Assembly (NCBI RefSeq): GCF_002080455.1
Contig: NZ_CP020555.1
Span: 1,612,001 to 1,676,000, forward strand
Direction: 5' to 3'
From: Streptomyces sp. Sge12
Lineage (GTDB): Bacteria; Actinomycetota; Actinomycetes; Streptomycetales; Streptomycetaceae
Length of the DNA: 64,000 bases
How positions within the stretch are numbered: the first letter of the stretch is position 1; each line of letters begins with the position of its first letter. The notes under the pieces were generated by a model. That model saw only the letters and a program-made list of their open reading frames with translations, was not told the DNA's origin and did no database searches. Positions 8,715-16,480 of this stretch are shown in pieces. A program made the translations under genes and the position numbers.

Positions 8715-8834
8715 GGAGTCGAACGTAGGCCTCGTCACAGCCTGGGGCAAGAGCGCCGTGCGCGGTTGGAGTAGTCGATCACGTTACGTCGCCACGCGGT
8801 CGAATGCGATCACCAGACGGGCGGGTTAGCACTC

Positions 8835-10367
8835 CTACGCACTCGCGATGCCCGCCACGCGCAGCGCGTGCACCAGATCCCGGTAGTGGGCACCGGGCAG
8901 CGTCCGGGCCACCTGGAGCAGGCGCGGGGCGAGCCATTGCGGGTCGCGCCGGGCCAGCCCCGCCGCCTCCTCGGCGGTCCGCACCCGTACGAAGGCGCCG
9001 AGCAGGGCGTCGGCCTCGCGGATCCGGCCGGCCCCGCCGAGGGCGAGGGCCGCGTCGGCGACCTCCGCCGCGGGGCGGGCGACGCCCTGGCGCAGCAGGG
9101 CGTCGCAGTCGGCCTCCCGGCCGGCGGCGCCGAGGGCGGCGGCGGCCGCCGCGAGCCGCTCGGGCGGGAGCGAGGCCGCCTCCCACAGCAGGGTGGCCCA
9201 GTCGGCGGCGAGGCCGGCCCGGGTCAGCTCGGCGGCGAGCCCCGGCAGGTGGTCGGCGGGGCGGGCCGCGGCCTCGCACAGCAGGGCGTGCGCCTCGCCG
9301 CTGCGGCCCTGCGCGCGCAGCGCGAGGAGGGCCGCGGCGACGGCCCCGGGGTCGCCGGCGGCGGGCGGCCCGGCCCGGTGCGCCGGATCCTGCGGGGTCG
9401 GGCCCTGCGCGGCGGGGTCCTGCGCGGGGTCCTGCGGGGGCTGCCCGAGCGGGTGTTGCGCGGCCGGGCCGCCGCCGTGGGCCCCGGGTCCGGGATCCGG
9501 GCTGCCGAAGCGGGCCCCGCGCGGCGCGGGGAGCGCGGCGCCGGGACCGGTGTCCGTCGAGCCGTCCCCGCCGGGGTGTCCCGGCGGCGGGGTGAAGGCC
9601 GGGGCGTCGGGGGCCGCCGAGCCCGCGTACCGGGCGCCTCCGGCGCGCCGCGCGCCGCGCAGCCAGCGTCCCTCGGCGCGGCCGACCGGCGGGTCGACCC
9701 GCGCGGGGGGCTCCTCGGTCGGCGCCGCGGCCGGCGCCGCGGCCGGGGGTTCGGCGGGCGGTTCGGTGCGCGGTTCGGCGGGCGGTTCGGTGCGCGCCAC
9801 CCGCTGCCGGGGCACCCCGGGCTGCCACTGCGCCCCCTCCGGCCGGGGCCACTGCCCGTCGGGGCCGGCCCGCAGGGCCCGCAGGCGGACCGCCAGGTCC
9901 TCGTGGCGGGCCGCGGCGCGGGCCACGTCGTCCTGGGCCCAGGCGAGTTCCCGGGTGAGGGCGTCCGTCTCCGCCCGGTCGGTGACCCCGGCGAGCCGTA
10001 CCGTCAGGCTCCGCAGGGCCGTCTGCGACTCGGCCCGCTGTTCGACCGCCGCCGCGAGCAGGGTCCGCAGCTCCTCCTCGCCGCCCGGCAGCCGGTCCCA
10101 GGCGGTGACGGCCGCCGCCCGCAGCTGGGCCGCGTACCCGGTCTCCCGCGCCGCGAACTCCGCGCCCCGCGCCCCGGCCAGGTCCCGCAGCAGCGATTCC
10201 ACCAGGTCCCACGGGGGCATCGCCGCCCCGTCGAGACAGGCCCGCACACCGTCCGGATCCCGGCGCAGGAACTCCCCGTACCAGCCTGCCCCGGGATCCA
10301 GCCTCTGCGTCAATCCCCGCAAGTATCCGGAGAGTTGACTGATCGCCAGTGAAGTCGCGGTCTCCAT
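8835..10367 (-). CDS. Uncharacterised protein with helical ends and a proline-rich middle
   Basis: I do not recognise a characterised family. The 510-residue protein has three parts. Residues 1-190 are helical, with heptad-like runs around 80-170 that may form a coiled coil. Residues about 190-340 are a low-complexity linker rich in P, A, G and E, including repeated EPPAEP units. Residues about 340-510 are made of short repeating helices (GLAADWATLLWEAASLPPERL and similar, about 35 residues each) like a PPR/TPR-type solenoid. No signal peptide or membrane helix is present. ATG 10367 is preferred; GTG 10385 is possible. A scaffold or regulatory protein is possible, but the function is unknown. 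Confidence 0.75.
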   Translation of the reverse strand: METATSLAISQLSGYLRGLTQRLDPGAGWYGEFLRRDPDGVRACLDGAAMPPWDLVESLLRDLAGARGAEFAARETGYAAQLRAAAVTAWDRLPGGEEELRTLLAAAVEQRAESQTALRSLTVRLAGVTDRAETDALTRELAWAQDDVARAAARHEDLAVRLRALRAGPDGQWPRPEGAQWQPGVPRQRVARTEPPAEPRTEPPAEPPAAAPAAAPTEEPPARVDPPVGRAEGRWLRGARRAGGARYAGSAAPDAPAFTPPPGHPGGDGSTDTGPGAALPAPRGARFGSPDPGPGAHGGGPAAQHPLGQPPQDPAQDPAAQGPTPQDPAHRAGPPAAGDPGAVAAALLALRAQGRSGEAHALLCEAAARPADHLPGLAAELTRAGLAADWATLLWEAASLPPERLAAAAAALGAAGREADCDALLRQGVARPAAEVADAALALGGAGRIREADALLGAFVRVRTAEEAAGLARRDPQWLAPRLLQVARTLPGAHYRDLVHALRVAGIASA

Positions 10368-10384
10368 GGGCGCATTGGATCCCA

Positions 10385-10397
10385 CCCGTGTTACGGG
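10385..10397. promoter_or_regulatory. Short palindrome CCCGT-GTT-ACGGG
   Basis: A 5-bp inverted repeat lies between the PPOX stop (10413) and the unknown protein's preferred start (10367). It could be a weak terminator or operator; it is short for either. Confidence 0.25.
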
Positions 10398-10412
10398 CGG
10401 GCTACGGGAGTC

Positions 10413-10793
10413 TCAAAGCTTGACGGCGATCGCGGTGTGGGGACGCTTGCCCCGGCGCGCCAGGGTGGCCGGCACGTCCACCAACCAGTACTGCCACGTG
10501 TACTTGCGCGACATCAGCTTCCGCACCCGGCGCAGCCCCGCCTCGTCGAGCAGCCGGGCCTGGCCCTCGTACACCGGCGCGCCCTCGCGCAGCCGACCGC
10601 GCACGTCGCACGCGGCGACGGTGACCCGCCCGTTGTTGCGGATCCGCTTGACCTTCCACGTTTCGGTGCGCGTCCACACGTACAGCTCGCCCCCGTCGAC
10701 CACGGCCCACACCGGGGTCGCCACGGGCGTGCCGTCCTTGCGGAAGGTGGTGAGACTGATGTACCGCGCTCTGCCGAGCTCCTCGAGATCCAT
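10413..10793 (-). CDS. PPOX-class F420/flavin-dependent split-barrel protein
   Basis: A 126-residue pyridoxamine-oxidase-like split beta-barrel protein. The stretch YISLTTFRKDGTPVATPVWAV and the basic KVKRIRNNGRVTVAACD segment are typical of the actinobacterial PPOX-class F420-dependent enzymes that bind F420 or a flavin and reduce small aromatic or unsaturated substrates. Small size and lack of extra domains are normal for the class. It is monocistronic or leads into the downstream unknown gene. Substrate unknown; this is one of two F420-type proteins in the window. Confidence 0.85.
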   Translation of the reverse strand: MDLEELGRARYISLTTFRKDGTPVATPVWAVVDGGELYVWTRTETWKVKRIRNNGRVTVAACDVRGRLREGAPVYEGQARLLDEAGLRRVRKLMSRKYTWQYWLVDVPATLARRGKRPHTAIAVKL

Positions 10794-10893
10794 ACGCGCA
10801 CCCTAGGCGCGCCCCGCGGGCCGTGTCAGGCCGGTGGAGCTACTGCACGGCCGACCGGCTCCCGGGCGGTGCAGGGCCTCCTCCACGTCGGGG

Positions 10894-11145
10894 CTAGGCC
10901 GGGACGACCGCGCAGCGTCGCAGGACGTCGTCCAGGGAGAGGCCGAGCGCTTCGGCGAGGGCGGCGACCGTGAAGAAGGCGGGCGTGGGCGCGCGGCCGG
11001 TCTCGATCTTGCGCAGGGTCTCGGCGGAGAGCCCGGCGCCGGCCGCGACCTCGACCATGCTGCGGCTGCCGCGGGCTTCGCGCAGCAGCGCGCCCAGCCG
11101 CTCGCCGCGCTCGCGCTCTTCGGGGGTGAGAGGGGTTCGGACCAT
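10894..11145 (-). CDS. XRE-family transcriptional regulator, small
   Basis: An 83-residue single-domain Cro/CI-type helix-turn-helix protein. The HTH spans residues about 30-55 (SMVEVAAGAGLSAETLRKIE with the conserved Glu of XRE domains), and LGLSLDDVL is the usual C-terminal helix. It is divergent from a methionine aminopeptidase gene with only 64 bp between starts, and that gap contains an 11-bp inverted repeat likely to be its operator. A TAGGAT -10-like box lies 7-12 bases before its own start. Inferred role: repressor of the map paralogue and of itself. Confidence 0.88.
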   Translation of the reverse strand: MVRTPLTPEERERGERLGALLREARGSRSMVEVAAGAGLSAETLRKIETGRAPTPAFFTVAALAEALGLSLDDVLRRCAVVPA

Positions 11146-11166
11146 GCCCTCATCCTACCCCGCACA

Positions 11167-11208
11167 CCAATAACTATCCCGTCATTGTTATACCGGTATA
11201 GTTATTGG
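11167..11208. promoter_or_regulatory. Large inverted repeat operator/promoter between XRE gene and map
   Basis: CCAATAACTAT (11167-11177) and ATAGTTATTGG (11198-11208) are perfect 11-bp inverted arms. The spacer plus arm edge holds a second palindrome, ATACCGGTAT (11190-11199). TATAGT at 11197-11202 is an excellent -10 box whose predicted start point falls on the map ATG at 11210, so the map transcript should be leaderless and its promoter would be covered by a bound repressor. The AT-rich sequence stands out in its surroundings. Confidence 0.65.
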
Positions 11209-11209
11209 C

Positions 11210-11977
11210 ATGGTGATTCTGAAGACGGACCGAGAGATCGACGAGATGCGCGCCGCGGGCCGGGTGGTCGCCCGCGCCCTGGCCGCCGTACGGGAGGCCG
11301 CCGACGTGGGGGTGTCCCCGCTGGACCTGGACCGGGTGGCGCGCGAGGTGCTCCGCGAGGCCGGCGCCACCTCGCCCTTCCTGGGCTACCGGCCGCGGTT
11401 CGCGCCGGTGCCCTTCCCCGCCGCCCTGTGCCTCTCGGTGAACGACGCCATCGTGCACGGCATCCCCGGCGAGGCCCCGCTGCGGGACGGCGACCTGGTC
11501 AGCGCCGACTTCGGTGCGCTGCTCGGTGGCTGGGCCGGCGACGCGGCCGTCAGCTTCACGGTCGGCCGGGCCCGCCCCGCCGACCTTCGCCTGATCGAGA
11601 CCTCCGAGGCGGCCCTCGCGGCCGGGATCGCCGCCGCCGTACCGGGGAACAGGATCGGCGACATCGCCCACGCCATCGGCACCACCTGCCGCGCCGCCGG
11701 GTACGGCGTCCCGGACGGCTTCGGCGGCCACGGCATCGGCCGCGCCATGCACGAGGACCCGGGCGTGCCCAACGAGGGCCCGCCGGGACGCGGTACGAAG
11801 CTGCGCCCCGGCATGGTCCTCGCCATCGAGCCGATGGTGATCGCGGGCGGTACGGACGACTACACCTGCGACGGGGACGGCTGGACCCTGCGCACCGTCG
11901 ACGGCAGCCGGGCCGCGCACTCGGAGCACACGGTCGCGATCACCGCCGACGGCCCCCGGATCCTCACCGCCCTCTGA
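11210..11977 (+). CDS. map: Type I methionine aminopeptidase (regulated paralogue)
   Basis: A 255-residue type I MetAP. All five metal ligands are present: Asp100 (SADFG), Asp111 (AGDAAV), His174 (GGHGIGR), Glu207 (AIEPM) and Glu239 (HSEHTV). It lacks the N-terminal zinc-finger-type extension seen in some actinobacterial MetAPs. The enzyme removes the initiator methionine from new proteins. There is no Shine-Dalgarno; a -10 box 7 bases upstream predicts a leaderless mRNA. Adjacent control by an XRE repressor is unusual for a housekeeping MetAP and suggests an induced second copy, for example under inhibitor or stress conditions (inference). Confidence 0.93.
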   Translation: MVILKTDREIDEMRAAGRVVARALAAVREAADVGVSPLDLDRVAREVLREAGATSPFLGYRPRFAPVPFPAALCLSVNDAIVHGIPGEAPLRDGDLVSADFGALLGGWAGDAAVSFTVGRARPADLRLIETSEAALAAGIAAAVPGNRIGDIAHAIGTTCRAAGYGVPDGFGGHGIGRAMHEDPGVPNEGPPGRGTKLRPGMVLAIEPMVIAGGTDDYTCDGDGWTLRTVDGSRAAHSEHTVAITADGPRILTAL

Positions 11978-11988
11978 GTGCGGCGCCG

Positions 11989-12007
11989 GCGCCGGGCCTC
12001 CCGGCGC
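11989..12007. terminator. Bidirectional hairpin between map and ggt
   Basis: The arms GCGCCGGG and CCCGGCGC form a perfect 8-bp stem with the loop CCT, placed between the two convergent stops and touching the ggt stop codon. Confidence 0.6.
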
Positions 12008-13809
12008 TACGGCCTCCCGTGCGGGTGGACCACCATCGCCGAGCCGCCGCCCCGCCGGCTGGTCTCGGCCGCCGCCAGCCACCGGCCGTCCGGCAGCCGC
12101 TGCACGCCGGTCGCCGCGCCGATCTCCGGGTTCTGCCGGAAGCCCTGGCCGATGGCCTCCAGCTCCGCGCGCAGCGGGCTGTTCCACAGCCCCGGCTCCA
12201 GCTCGGTGGTGGTCTGGTTGCGCTGGCTGGCCCGCGGCGCGGCGATCGCGTCGACCAGCGGCAAGCCCCGGTCCAGGTGGCCGATCAGGGTCTGCAGCAC
12301 GGTGGTGATGATGGTGGCACCGCCCGGGGAGCCCACCGCGAGCACCGGGCGGCCGTCCTCCAGCACGATGGTCGGCGCCATGGACGAGCGCGGCCGCTTG
12401 CCGGGACCGGGCAGGTTCGGGTCCGGGACGCCGGGTGCGGCCGGCGCGAAGGAGAAGTCGGTGAGCTCGTTGTTGAGCAGGAAGCCGCGGCCGGGGACGG
12501 TGATCGCGCTGCCGCCGGTGGACTCGATGGTCAGGGTGTAGGAGACGACGTTGCCCCAGCGGTCGGCGGCCGTCAGGTGCGTGGTGTTCTCCCCCTCGTA
12601 GGTGGTCGGGGCGGCCCGGCCGGTGGTGGCGCAGGGCGCCGGGTTGCGCGGGTCACCGGGGGCGAGCGGGCTGGTCAGCGTACGGTCCGGTGAGATCAGG
12701 CAGGCCCGCGAGTCGGCGAACCGCTGGGAGAGCAGCTCGCGCGTCGGCACCCGCACCGCCGCCGGGTCGCCGACCCAGCGGCCCCGGTCGGCGAAGGAGA
12801 TCCGCGAGGCCTCGATGAAGCGGTGCAGGTACTGCGCCTCGGACAGCTTCGACAGGTCGGTCCGCTCCAGGATGTTGAGCGCCTCGCCGACGGTGGTGCC
12901 GCCCGAGGAGGAGGGCGCCATGCTGTAGACGTCCAGGCCGCGGTAGCCCACCCGGGTCGGGTCCTGCCGCTTGGTGGCGTACGCGCGCAGGTCGCCGGTG
13001 GTCAGGTCGCCGGCGCGGACCTTGCGGGTGGCCGCCGGATCCACCGGGGGCGTGCGGACGGCCCGCACGATGTCCTCGGCGATCGGCCCCCGGTAGAGGG
13101 CGCCGGTCCCCTTGCGGCCCAGTTCGGCGTAGGTGGCGGCCAGGTCGGGGTTCTTGAAGGTGGAGCCGACCACCGGCAGGGCGCCGCCCGGCAGGAAGAG
13201 CTTCGAGGTGGCCGGGAAGTCCTTGAAGCGGTCCTGGTTGAGCTCGGTCTGGGCACGGAAGGTGCTGTCCACCGTGAAGCCGTCCCGGGCCAGTTTCTCG
13301 GCGGGCTTCAGCAGTCTGTCGAGCGGGCGGGTGCCCCAGGCGTCGAGGGCGCTCTTCCAGGTGGCGGGGGTGCCGGGGACGCCCACGCCCAGTCCGCTGG
13401 TCTGGCCCTCCGCGAAGGGGATGGGGAGGCCGTTCTCCTGGAACAGGGTCTCGGTGGCGGTGGCCGGGGCGGTCTCGCGACCGTCGATGGTGTGCACGCG
13501 GCGGGTGCGCGCGTCGTAGTAGACGAAGTAGCCGCCTCCGCCGATGCCCGCCGAATAGGGCTCGGTCACCCCCAGCGCGGCGGCGGTGGCGACCGCCGCG
13601 TCCACGGCGTTGCCGCCGTTGCGCAGGACGGCGATGCCCGCGGCCGAGGCGTCGGCGTCGACGCTGGCCACGGCCCCGCCGTACCCGACGGCGACCGGCA
13701 CCTTGGCCGGTGGGGCGGTCGTGGGGGTGGGCGGGGCCGCGGCCCCGGTGGAGACGAGCGCTCCGGCGAGGGCGACGAGCGCTAACTGACGTGCGGCGGG
13801 ACCACGCAT
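12007..13809 (-). CDS. ggt: Gamma-glutamyltransferase, exported
   Basis: A 600-residue GGT precursor. An N-terminal Sec signal (residues about 1-25) is followed by a PT-rich linker, then the large subunit. The autocleavage site is Thr409 in ENTTHLT, which becomes the nucleophile of the small subunit. GRGFLLNNELTDF and GSPGGATI form the substrate pocket. It hydrolyses or transfers the gamma-glutamyl group of glutathione and related peptides outside the membrane; actinobacteria have little glutathione, so gamma-glutamyl peptides or polyglutamate are possible substrates. GGAGG precedes the ATG. A promoter CTGACG-N18-TACGCT is visible on the minus strand (13880-13851). Confidence 0.95.
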   Translation of the reverse strand: MRGPAARQLALVALAGALVSTGAAAPPTPTTAPPAKVPVAVGYGGAVASVDADASAAGIAVLRNGGNAVDAAVATAAALGVTEPYSAGIGGGGYFVYYDARTRRVHTIDGRETAPATATETLFQENGLPIPFAEGQTSGLGVGVPGTPATWKSALDAWGTRPLDRLLKPAEKLARDGFTVDSTFRAQTELNQDRFKDFPATSKLFLPGGALPVVGSTFKNPDLAATYAELGRKGTGALYRGPIAEDIVRAVRTPPVDPAATRKVRAGDLTTGDLRAYATKRQDPTRVGYRGLDVYSMAPSSSGGTTVGEALNILERTDLSKLSEAQYLHRFIEASRISFADRGRWVGDPAAVRVPTRELLSQRFADSRACLISPDRTLTSPLAPGDPRNPAPCATTGRAAPTTYEGENTTHLTAADRWGNVVSYTLTIESTGGSAITVPGRGFLLNNELTDFSFAPAAPGVPDPNLPGPGKRPRSSMAPTIVLEDGRPVLAVGSPGGATIITTVLQTLIGHLDRGLPLVDAIAAPRASQRNQTTTELEPGLWNSPLRAELEAIGQGFRQNPEIGAATGVQRLPDGRWLAAAETSRRGGGSAMVVHPHGRP

Positions 13810-13850
13810 CCGGTTCCTCCAGTCGACGGCCGGTCAGGCCTGGTTCGCGC

Positions 13851-13880
13851 AGCGTAACTTCACCGCACCCCCCACGTCAG
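13851..13880 (-). promoter_or_regulatory. Predicted ggt promoter
   Basis: On the minus strand CTGACG (-35, 13880-13875) and TACGCT (-10, 13856-13851) are separated by 18 bp, about 40 bases upstream of the ggt ATG. Confidence 0.45.
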
Positions 13881-13910
13881 GAAGGCGGCCCGGCCGCTAC
13901 CATCCGCCGC

Positions 13911-14636
13911 ATGAACGACGACGTGCGCAACATCGTGCTCGGGGTGATAGCCACTGCCGTCAGCGGCGGCTTCGGCTGGTTCGCCCGGACCTATCTGTGG
14001 CGCCGTGCGCTGCGCCGCAAGCAGGTGTTCTTCGGGCTGCCGCCCGGCTCGGACTGCCTGTTCGTGGTCAACCGGCAGATGGGCGGCAAGGAGTCGTCGG
14101 TGCACCGCAACGACGCCTTCGCCCTGCTGGAGATCTCCGCGCTGATCAAGGACTGCGGGGCGAACGTGCAGATCGTCACGCACGACGAGGCGCGGCAGGG
14201 CTTCGGCGAGCGCGCCGAGTTCTGCGTCGGCGGCCCGACGTCCAACACCCGTACGGTGGCGCACCTGGCCTCGATGCTGCCGGGGGTGCAGGTGAACGTC
14301 GACTCCCACGAGCACGAGGACCGGGGCGCGATCCAGGTGGGCGGCGAGGTGTACCGGTGGGCCAAGGAGCGGGTGGAGTACGTGCTGCTGGCCAGGCTGA
14401 CGGGTACGCAGGGCGGCCGTCCCGTCTTCCTGCTGTCGGGGCAGACGGCGGTCAGCAACCAGGCCGCCGCCCGCTACCTGGCCCGCAACCACGAGCGGTT
14501 GGCCCGCAAGTACGGGAAGGACGCCTTCTGCCTGGTGCTGAAGGTGGTCAACTCCCATGCCTACGGACCCGATGTGACCGAGCTGGCGGCCGATGTCACC
14601 CGGGCCGCCCTGACACCCGTACCGGCAGCCGCGTGA
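13911..14636 (+). CDS. Membrane-anchored protein of unknown function
   Basis: I do not recognise a named family. The 241-residue protein starts with one hydrophobic helix (residues about 7-28, VLGVIATAVSGGFGWFARTY), then a basic RRALRRK patch that should stay inside the cytosol. An alpha/beta soluble domain follows. Conserved-looking features include SDCLFVVNRQ, a charged HRNDAF stretch, and CVGGPTSNTRT, a glycine-rich loop that could bind a nucleotide or phosphate in a Rossmann-like fold. There is no obvious ribosome site; TACCAT at 13898-13903 lies 7 bases before the ATG, so the mRNA is probably leaderless. The last 41 bases overlap the convergent P450 gene. Confidence 0.8.
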   Translation: MNDDVRNIVLGVIATAVSGGFGWFARTYLWRRALRRKQVFFGLPPGSDCLFVVNRQMGGKESSVHRNDAFALLEISALIKDCGANVQIVTHDEARQGFGERAEFCVGGPTSNTRTVAHLASMLPGVQVNVDSHEHEDRGAIQVGGEVYRWAKERVEYVLLARLTGTQGGRPVFLLSGQTAVSNQAAARYLARNHERLARKYGKDAFCLVLKVVNSHAYGPDVTELAADVTRAALTPVPAAA

Positions 14637-15855
14637 TCCCGTTGATGAAGTTCGACACCAGCCGGCGCGGCGGGCCCGCCAGTTCCGGGGCGGGCATGGC
14701 CGTACACCACTCCTCGTAGAGGGTGCGCAGCTGGAGCCGGGCGAAATGGGCGCCGAGGCAGACGTGCGGGCCGTCCCCGAAGGAGACGTGCGGGTTGGGG
14801 GTGCGGGCCAGGTCCAGTCGGCCGGGGTCGGTGAAGACGCGCTCGTCGTGGTTGGCGGAGGCGTGGAAGACCACCACCTTGTCGCCGGCGCGGATCGGCT
14901 GCCCGGCCAGTTCGGTGTCGACGCGGGCCGTGCGGCGGAAGCTGAGCACCGGTGGGTGGACGCGCAGCAGTTCCTCGACGGCCCGGTCCGGCGGGACGGC
15001 CCCGGCCGCGAGCCGGCGGTAGGCGTCCGGGTGCTGCGCGAGGGCGAGCAGGCCGCCGGGGGCGGCGCTGCGCACGGTGTCGTTTCCGGCGACGGTGAGC
15101 AGGAAGAAGAACATCTCCAGTTCGGCCGGCTCCAGGCCGGCTTCGGCGAGCGCGGTCATCACGTCGTCGCCGGGGTGTGCGCGCTTGTGGGCGGCCAGTT
15201 CCCGGGCGTACGCGAACATTTCGCCGAGCAGGGCCGGGGAGCGCGGGTTGAGCGGAGTGCCGTCCGGGCCGAGCAGCGGAGCCGGGGCGTCCTCGGGGTC
15301 CTGGTAGCCGATGATCCGTACGGTCCACTCCAGCAGCAGGGCCCGGTCGGCGGCCGGGACGCCCAGCAGGTCGGTGAGGTTGAGCAGCGCGTATTCGTCG
15401 GTGACGGTGCGCACGAGGTCGGCGGCGCCGTCCTCGGCGCTGTCCCGGGCGCCGGCGAGCAGGGCGCGGGCGCGTTCCCGCACCCGCGCGGCGAAGGCGT
15501 CGACGCGGGCGGGGGTGAAGGCCCGCGCCACGAGCCTGCGCAGCATGCCGTGCTCCGGCGGGTCCTGGTTGAGCATGGTGCGGCGCAGAAAGGGCAGGTC
15601 GGCCGGGTCGGGGTCGCGGATCTGGGTGGCGCCCAGCCAGGAGGAGTACGTCCGGTGGTCGCGCAGGACCCGTACGACGTCGGCGTGCCGGGTGACCGCC
15701 CAGAAGCCGGGACCGGCGGGCCAGCCCTGGATCTCGGGCTCGGCCTGCCGGGCCACGGGGTACCGCTCGCGCAGCAGCCGGTACCGCTCGTGCGGGATTC
15801 CGCGGGCGTAGATGCGGGGGTCGAAGACGTCGGGGACGTCCGCGGCGTGATCCAT
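14596..15855 (-). CDS. Cytochrome P450
   Basis: A 419-residue soluble bacterial class I P450. Signature motifs: AGNDT in helix I (oxygen activation), EELLR (ExxR) and the heme loop FGDGPHVCLG with the thiolate Cys366. Helix C contains the usual DPPEHGMLRRLV. ATG 15855 is chosen as the start; an upstream in-frame ATG would add a short basic tail. No ferredoxin or reductase gene is adjacent, so electron partners come from elsewhere. Substrate unknown; families of this size hydroxylate terpenoids, fatty acids or xenobiotics. Its 3' end overlaps the convergent gene at 14596-14636. Confidence 0.95.
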   Translation of the reverse strand: MDHAADVPDVFDPRIYARGIPHERYRLLRERYPVARQAEPEIQGWPAGPGFWAVTRHADVVRVLRDHRTYSSWLGATQIRDPDPADLPFLRRTMLNQDPPEHGMLRRLVARAFTPARVDAFAARVRERARALLAGARDSAEDGAADLVRTVTDEYALLNLTDLLGVPAADRALLLEWTVRIIGYQDPEDAPAPLLGPDGTPLNPRSPALLGEMFAYARELAAHKRAHPGDDVMTALAEAGLEPAELEMFFFLLTVAGNDTVRSAAPGGLLALAQHPDAYRRLAAGAVPPDRAVEELLRVHPPVLSFRRTARVDTELAGQPIRAGDKVVVFHASANHDERVFTDPGRLDLARTPNPHVSFGDGPHVCLGAHFARLQLRTLYEEWCTAMPAPELAGPPRRLVSNFINGITRLPVRVSGRPG

Positions 15856-15900
15856 GGGGCCACCGTGACGGGTGCGCGGCCCGGCCCGCAAGAGTGCGGC

Positions 15901-15922
15901 CGGGTCGCCGCGCGGCGACCCG
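15901..15922 (-). terminator. Hairpin after the RR-kinase-lipoprotein operon
   Basis: CGGGTCGCCG-CG-CGGCGACCCG is a perfect 22-bp palindrome, 21 bases downstream of the lipoprotein stop on the minus strand. Just before it are three copies of GGTTCAG at 15933, 15941 and 15949 (plus-strand reading). Confidence 0.55.
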
Positions 15923-15943
15923 CGTGCCCGGCGGTTCAGCGGT

Positions 15944-16480
15944 TCAGTGGTTCAGGTCGCACTCGTCGTACGGAAGGGTGGTGTCGGTGCCCTGGAGGAC
16001 GACGGGGCTGAGGGTGTTCCGGACGGCGGATACGCCGACGGTGCACACGAGCTGTTTGCGTGCCAGGGGCGACAGGTCGCCCACGGGGAAGGGCACGTGG
16101 ACCGTCATCCCCCGCTCCTGTGTGTACGGGCTCACCGTCACTTGGTCCCCCGTCCCGGCGGGCAGCTTGGGCAGCGCCGTGGTGAGTCCGGCCTCGCCGG
16201 CCCGGCCCATGGGCCCGTCGAGCAGCAGGCGCACGAGCGCCGCGGGCGCGATGGTGTAGCCGTCGAACAGGGTGAACGGGGCGGGAACGAGCCGGTCCCC
16301 CTCCTTCGAGACGAAGTAGAGGACGGTGCTCTTGCCGGACCCGGAGACCTTGACGGTCGCGGGGTGGCCGCTCTCGATCACCCCGGTGCGCTTGATCCCG
16401 CATCCGGTGAGGAGCAGGGCGCAGCCCGCCAGAACCGCTGTGGCCGCGGCGGTCCGGGAGCTCGTCCTCCGGCGTGTCAT
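15944..16480 (-). CDS. Lipoprotein with GerMN-like domain, linked to a two-component system
   Basis: A 178-residue protein with a lipobox LLTGC at residues about 22-26 after a hydrophobic signal, so it is anchored on the outer face of the membrane. The body (VLYFVSKEGDRLVPAP, LVRLLLDGP, then TTALPKLPAGT) matches GerMN-type extracytoplasmic modules found in LpqB and GerM. Its ATG overlaps the sensor kinase stop (ATGA, 16477-16480). By analogy to other kinase/lipoprotein pairs such as MtrB/LpqB, it may modulate the sensor from outside. Function is inferred, not shown. Confidence 0.85.
   Translation of the reverse strand: MTRRRTSSRTAAATAVLAGCALLLTGCGIKRTGVIESGHPATVKVSGSGKSTVLYFVSKEGDRLVPAPFTLFDGYTIAPAALVRLLLDGPMGRAGEAGLTTALPKLPAGTGDQVTVSPYTQERGMTVHVPFPVGDLSPLARKQLVCTVGVSAVRNTLSPVVLQGTDTTLPYDECDLNH

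Noticed and set aside
8783..8794. GTTAC near the pyrimidine operon as a GlnR box
   Set aside because: Only one half-site; the partner position 11 bp away does not match.
15933..15955. Three GGTTCAG repeats as a PhoP box
   Set aside because: Spacing is 8 bp, not the 11 bp of PhoP repeats, and they lie at the end of the operon over the lipoprotein stop.
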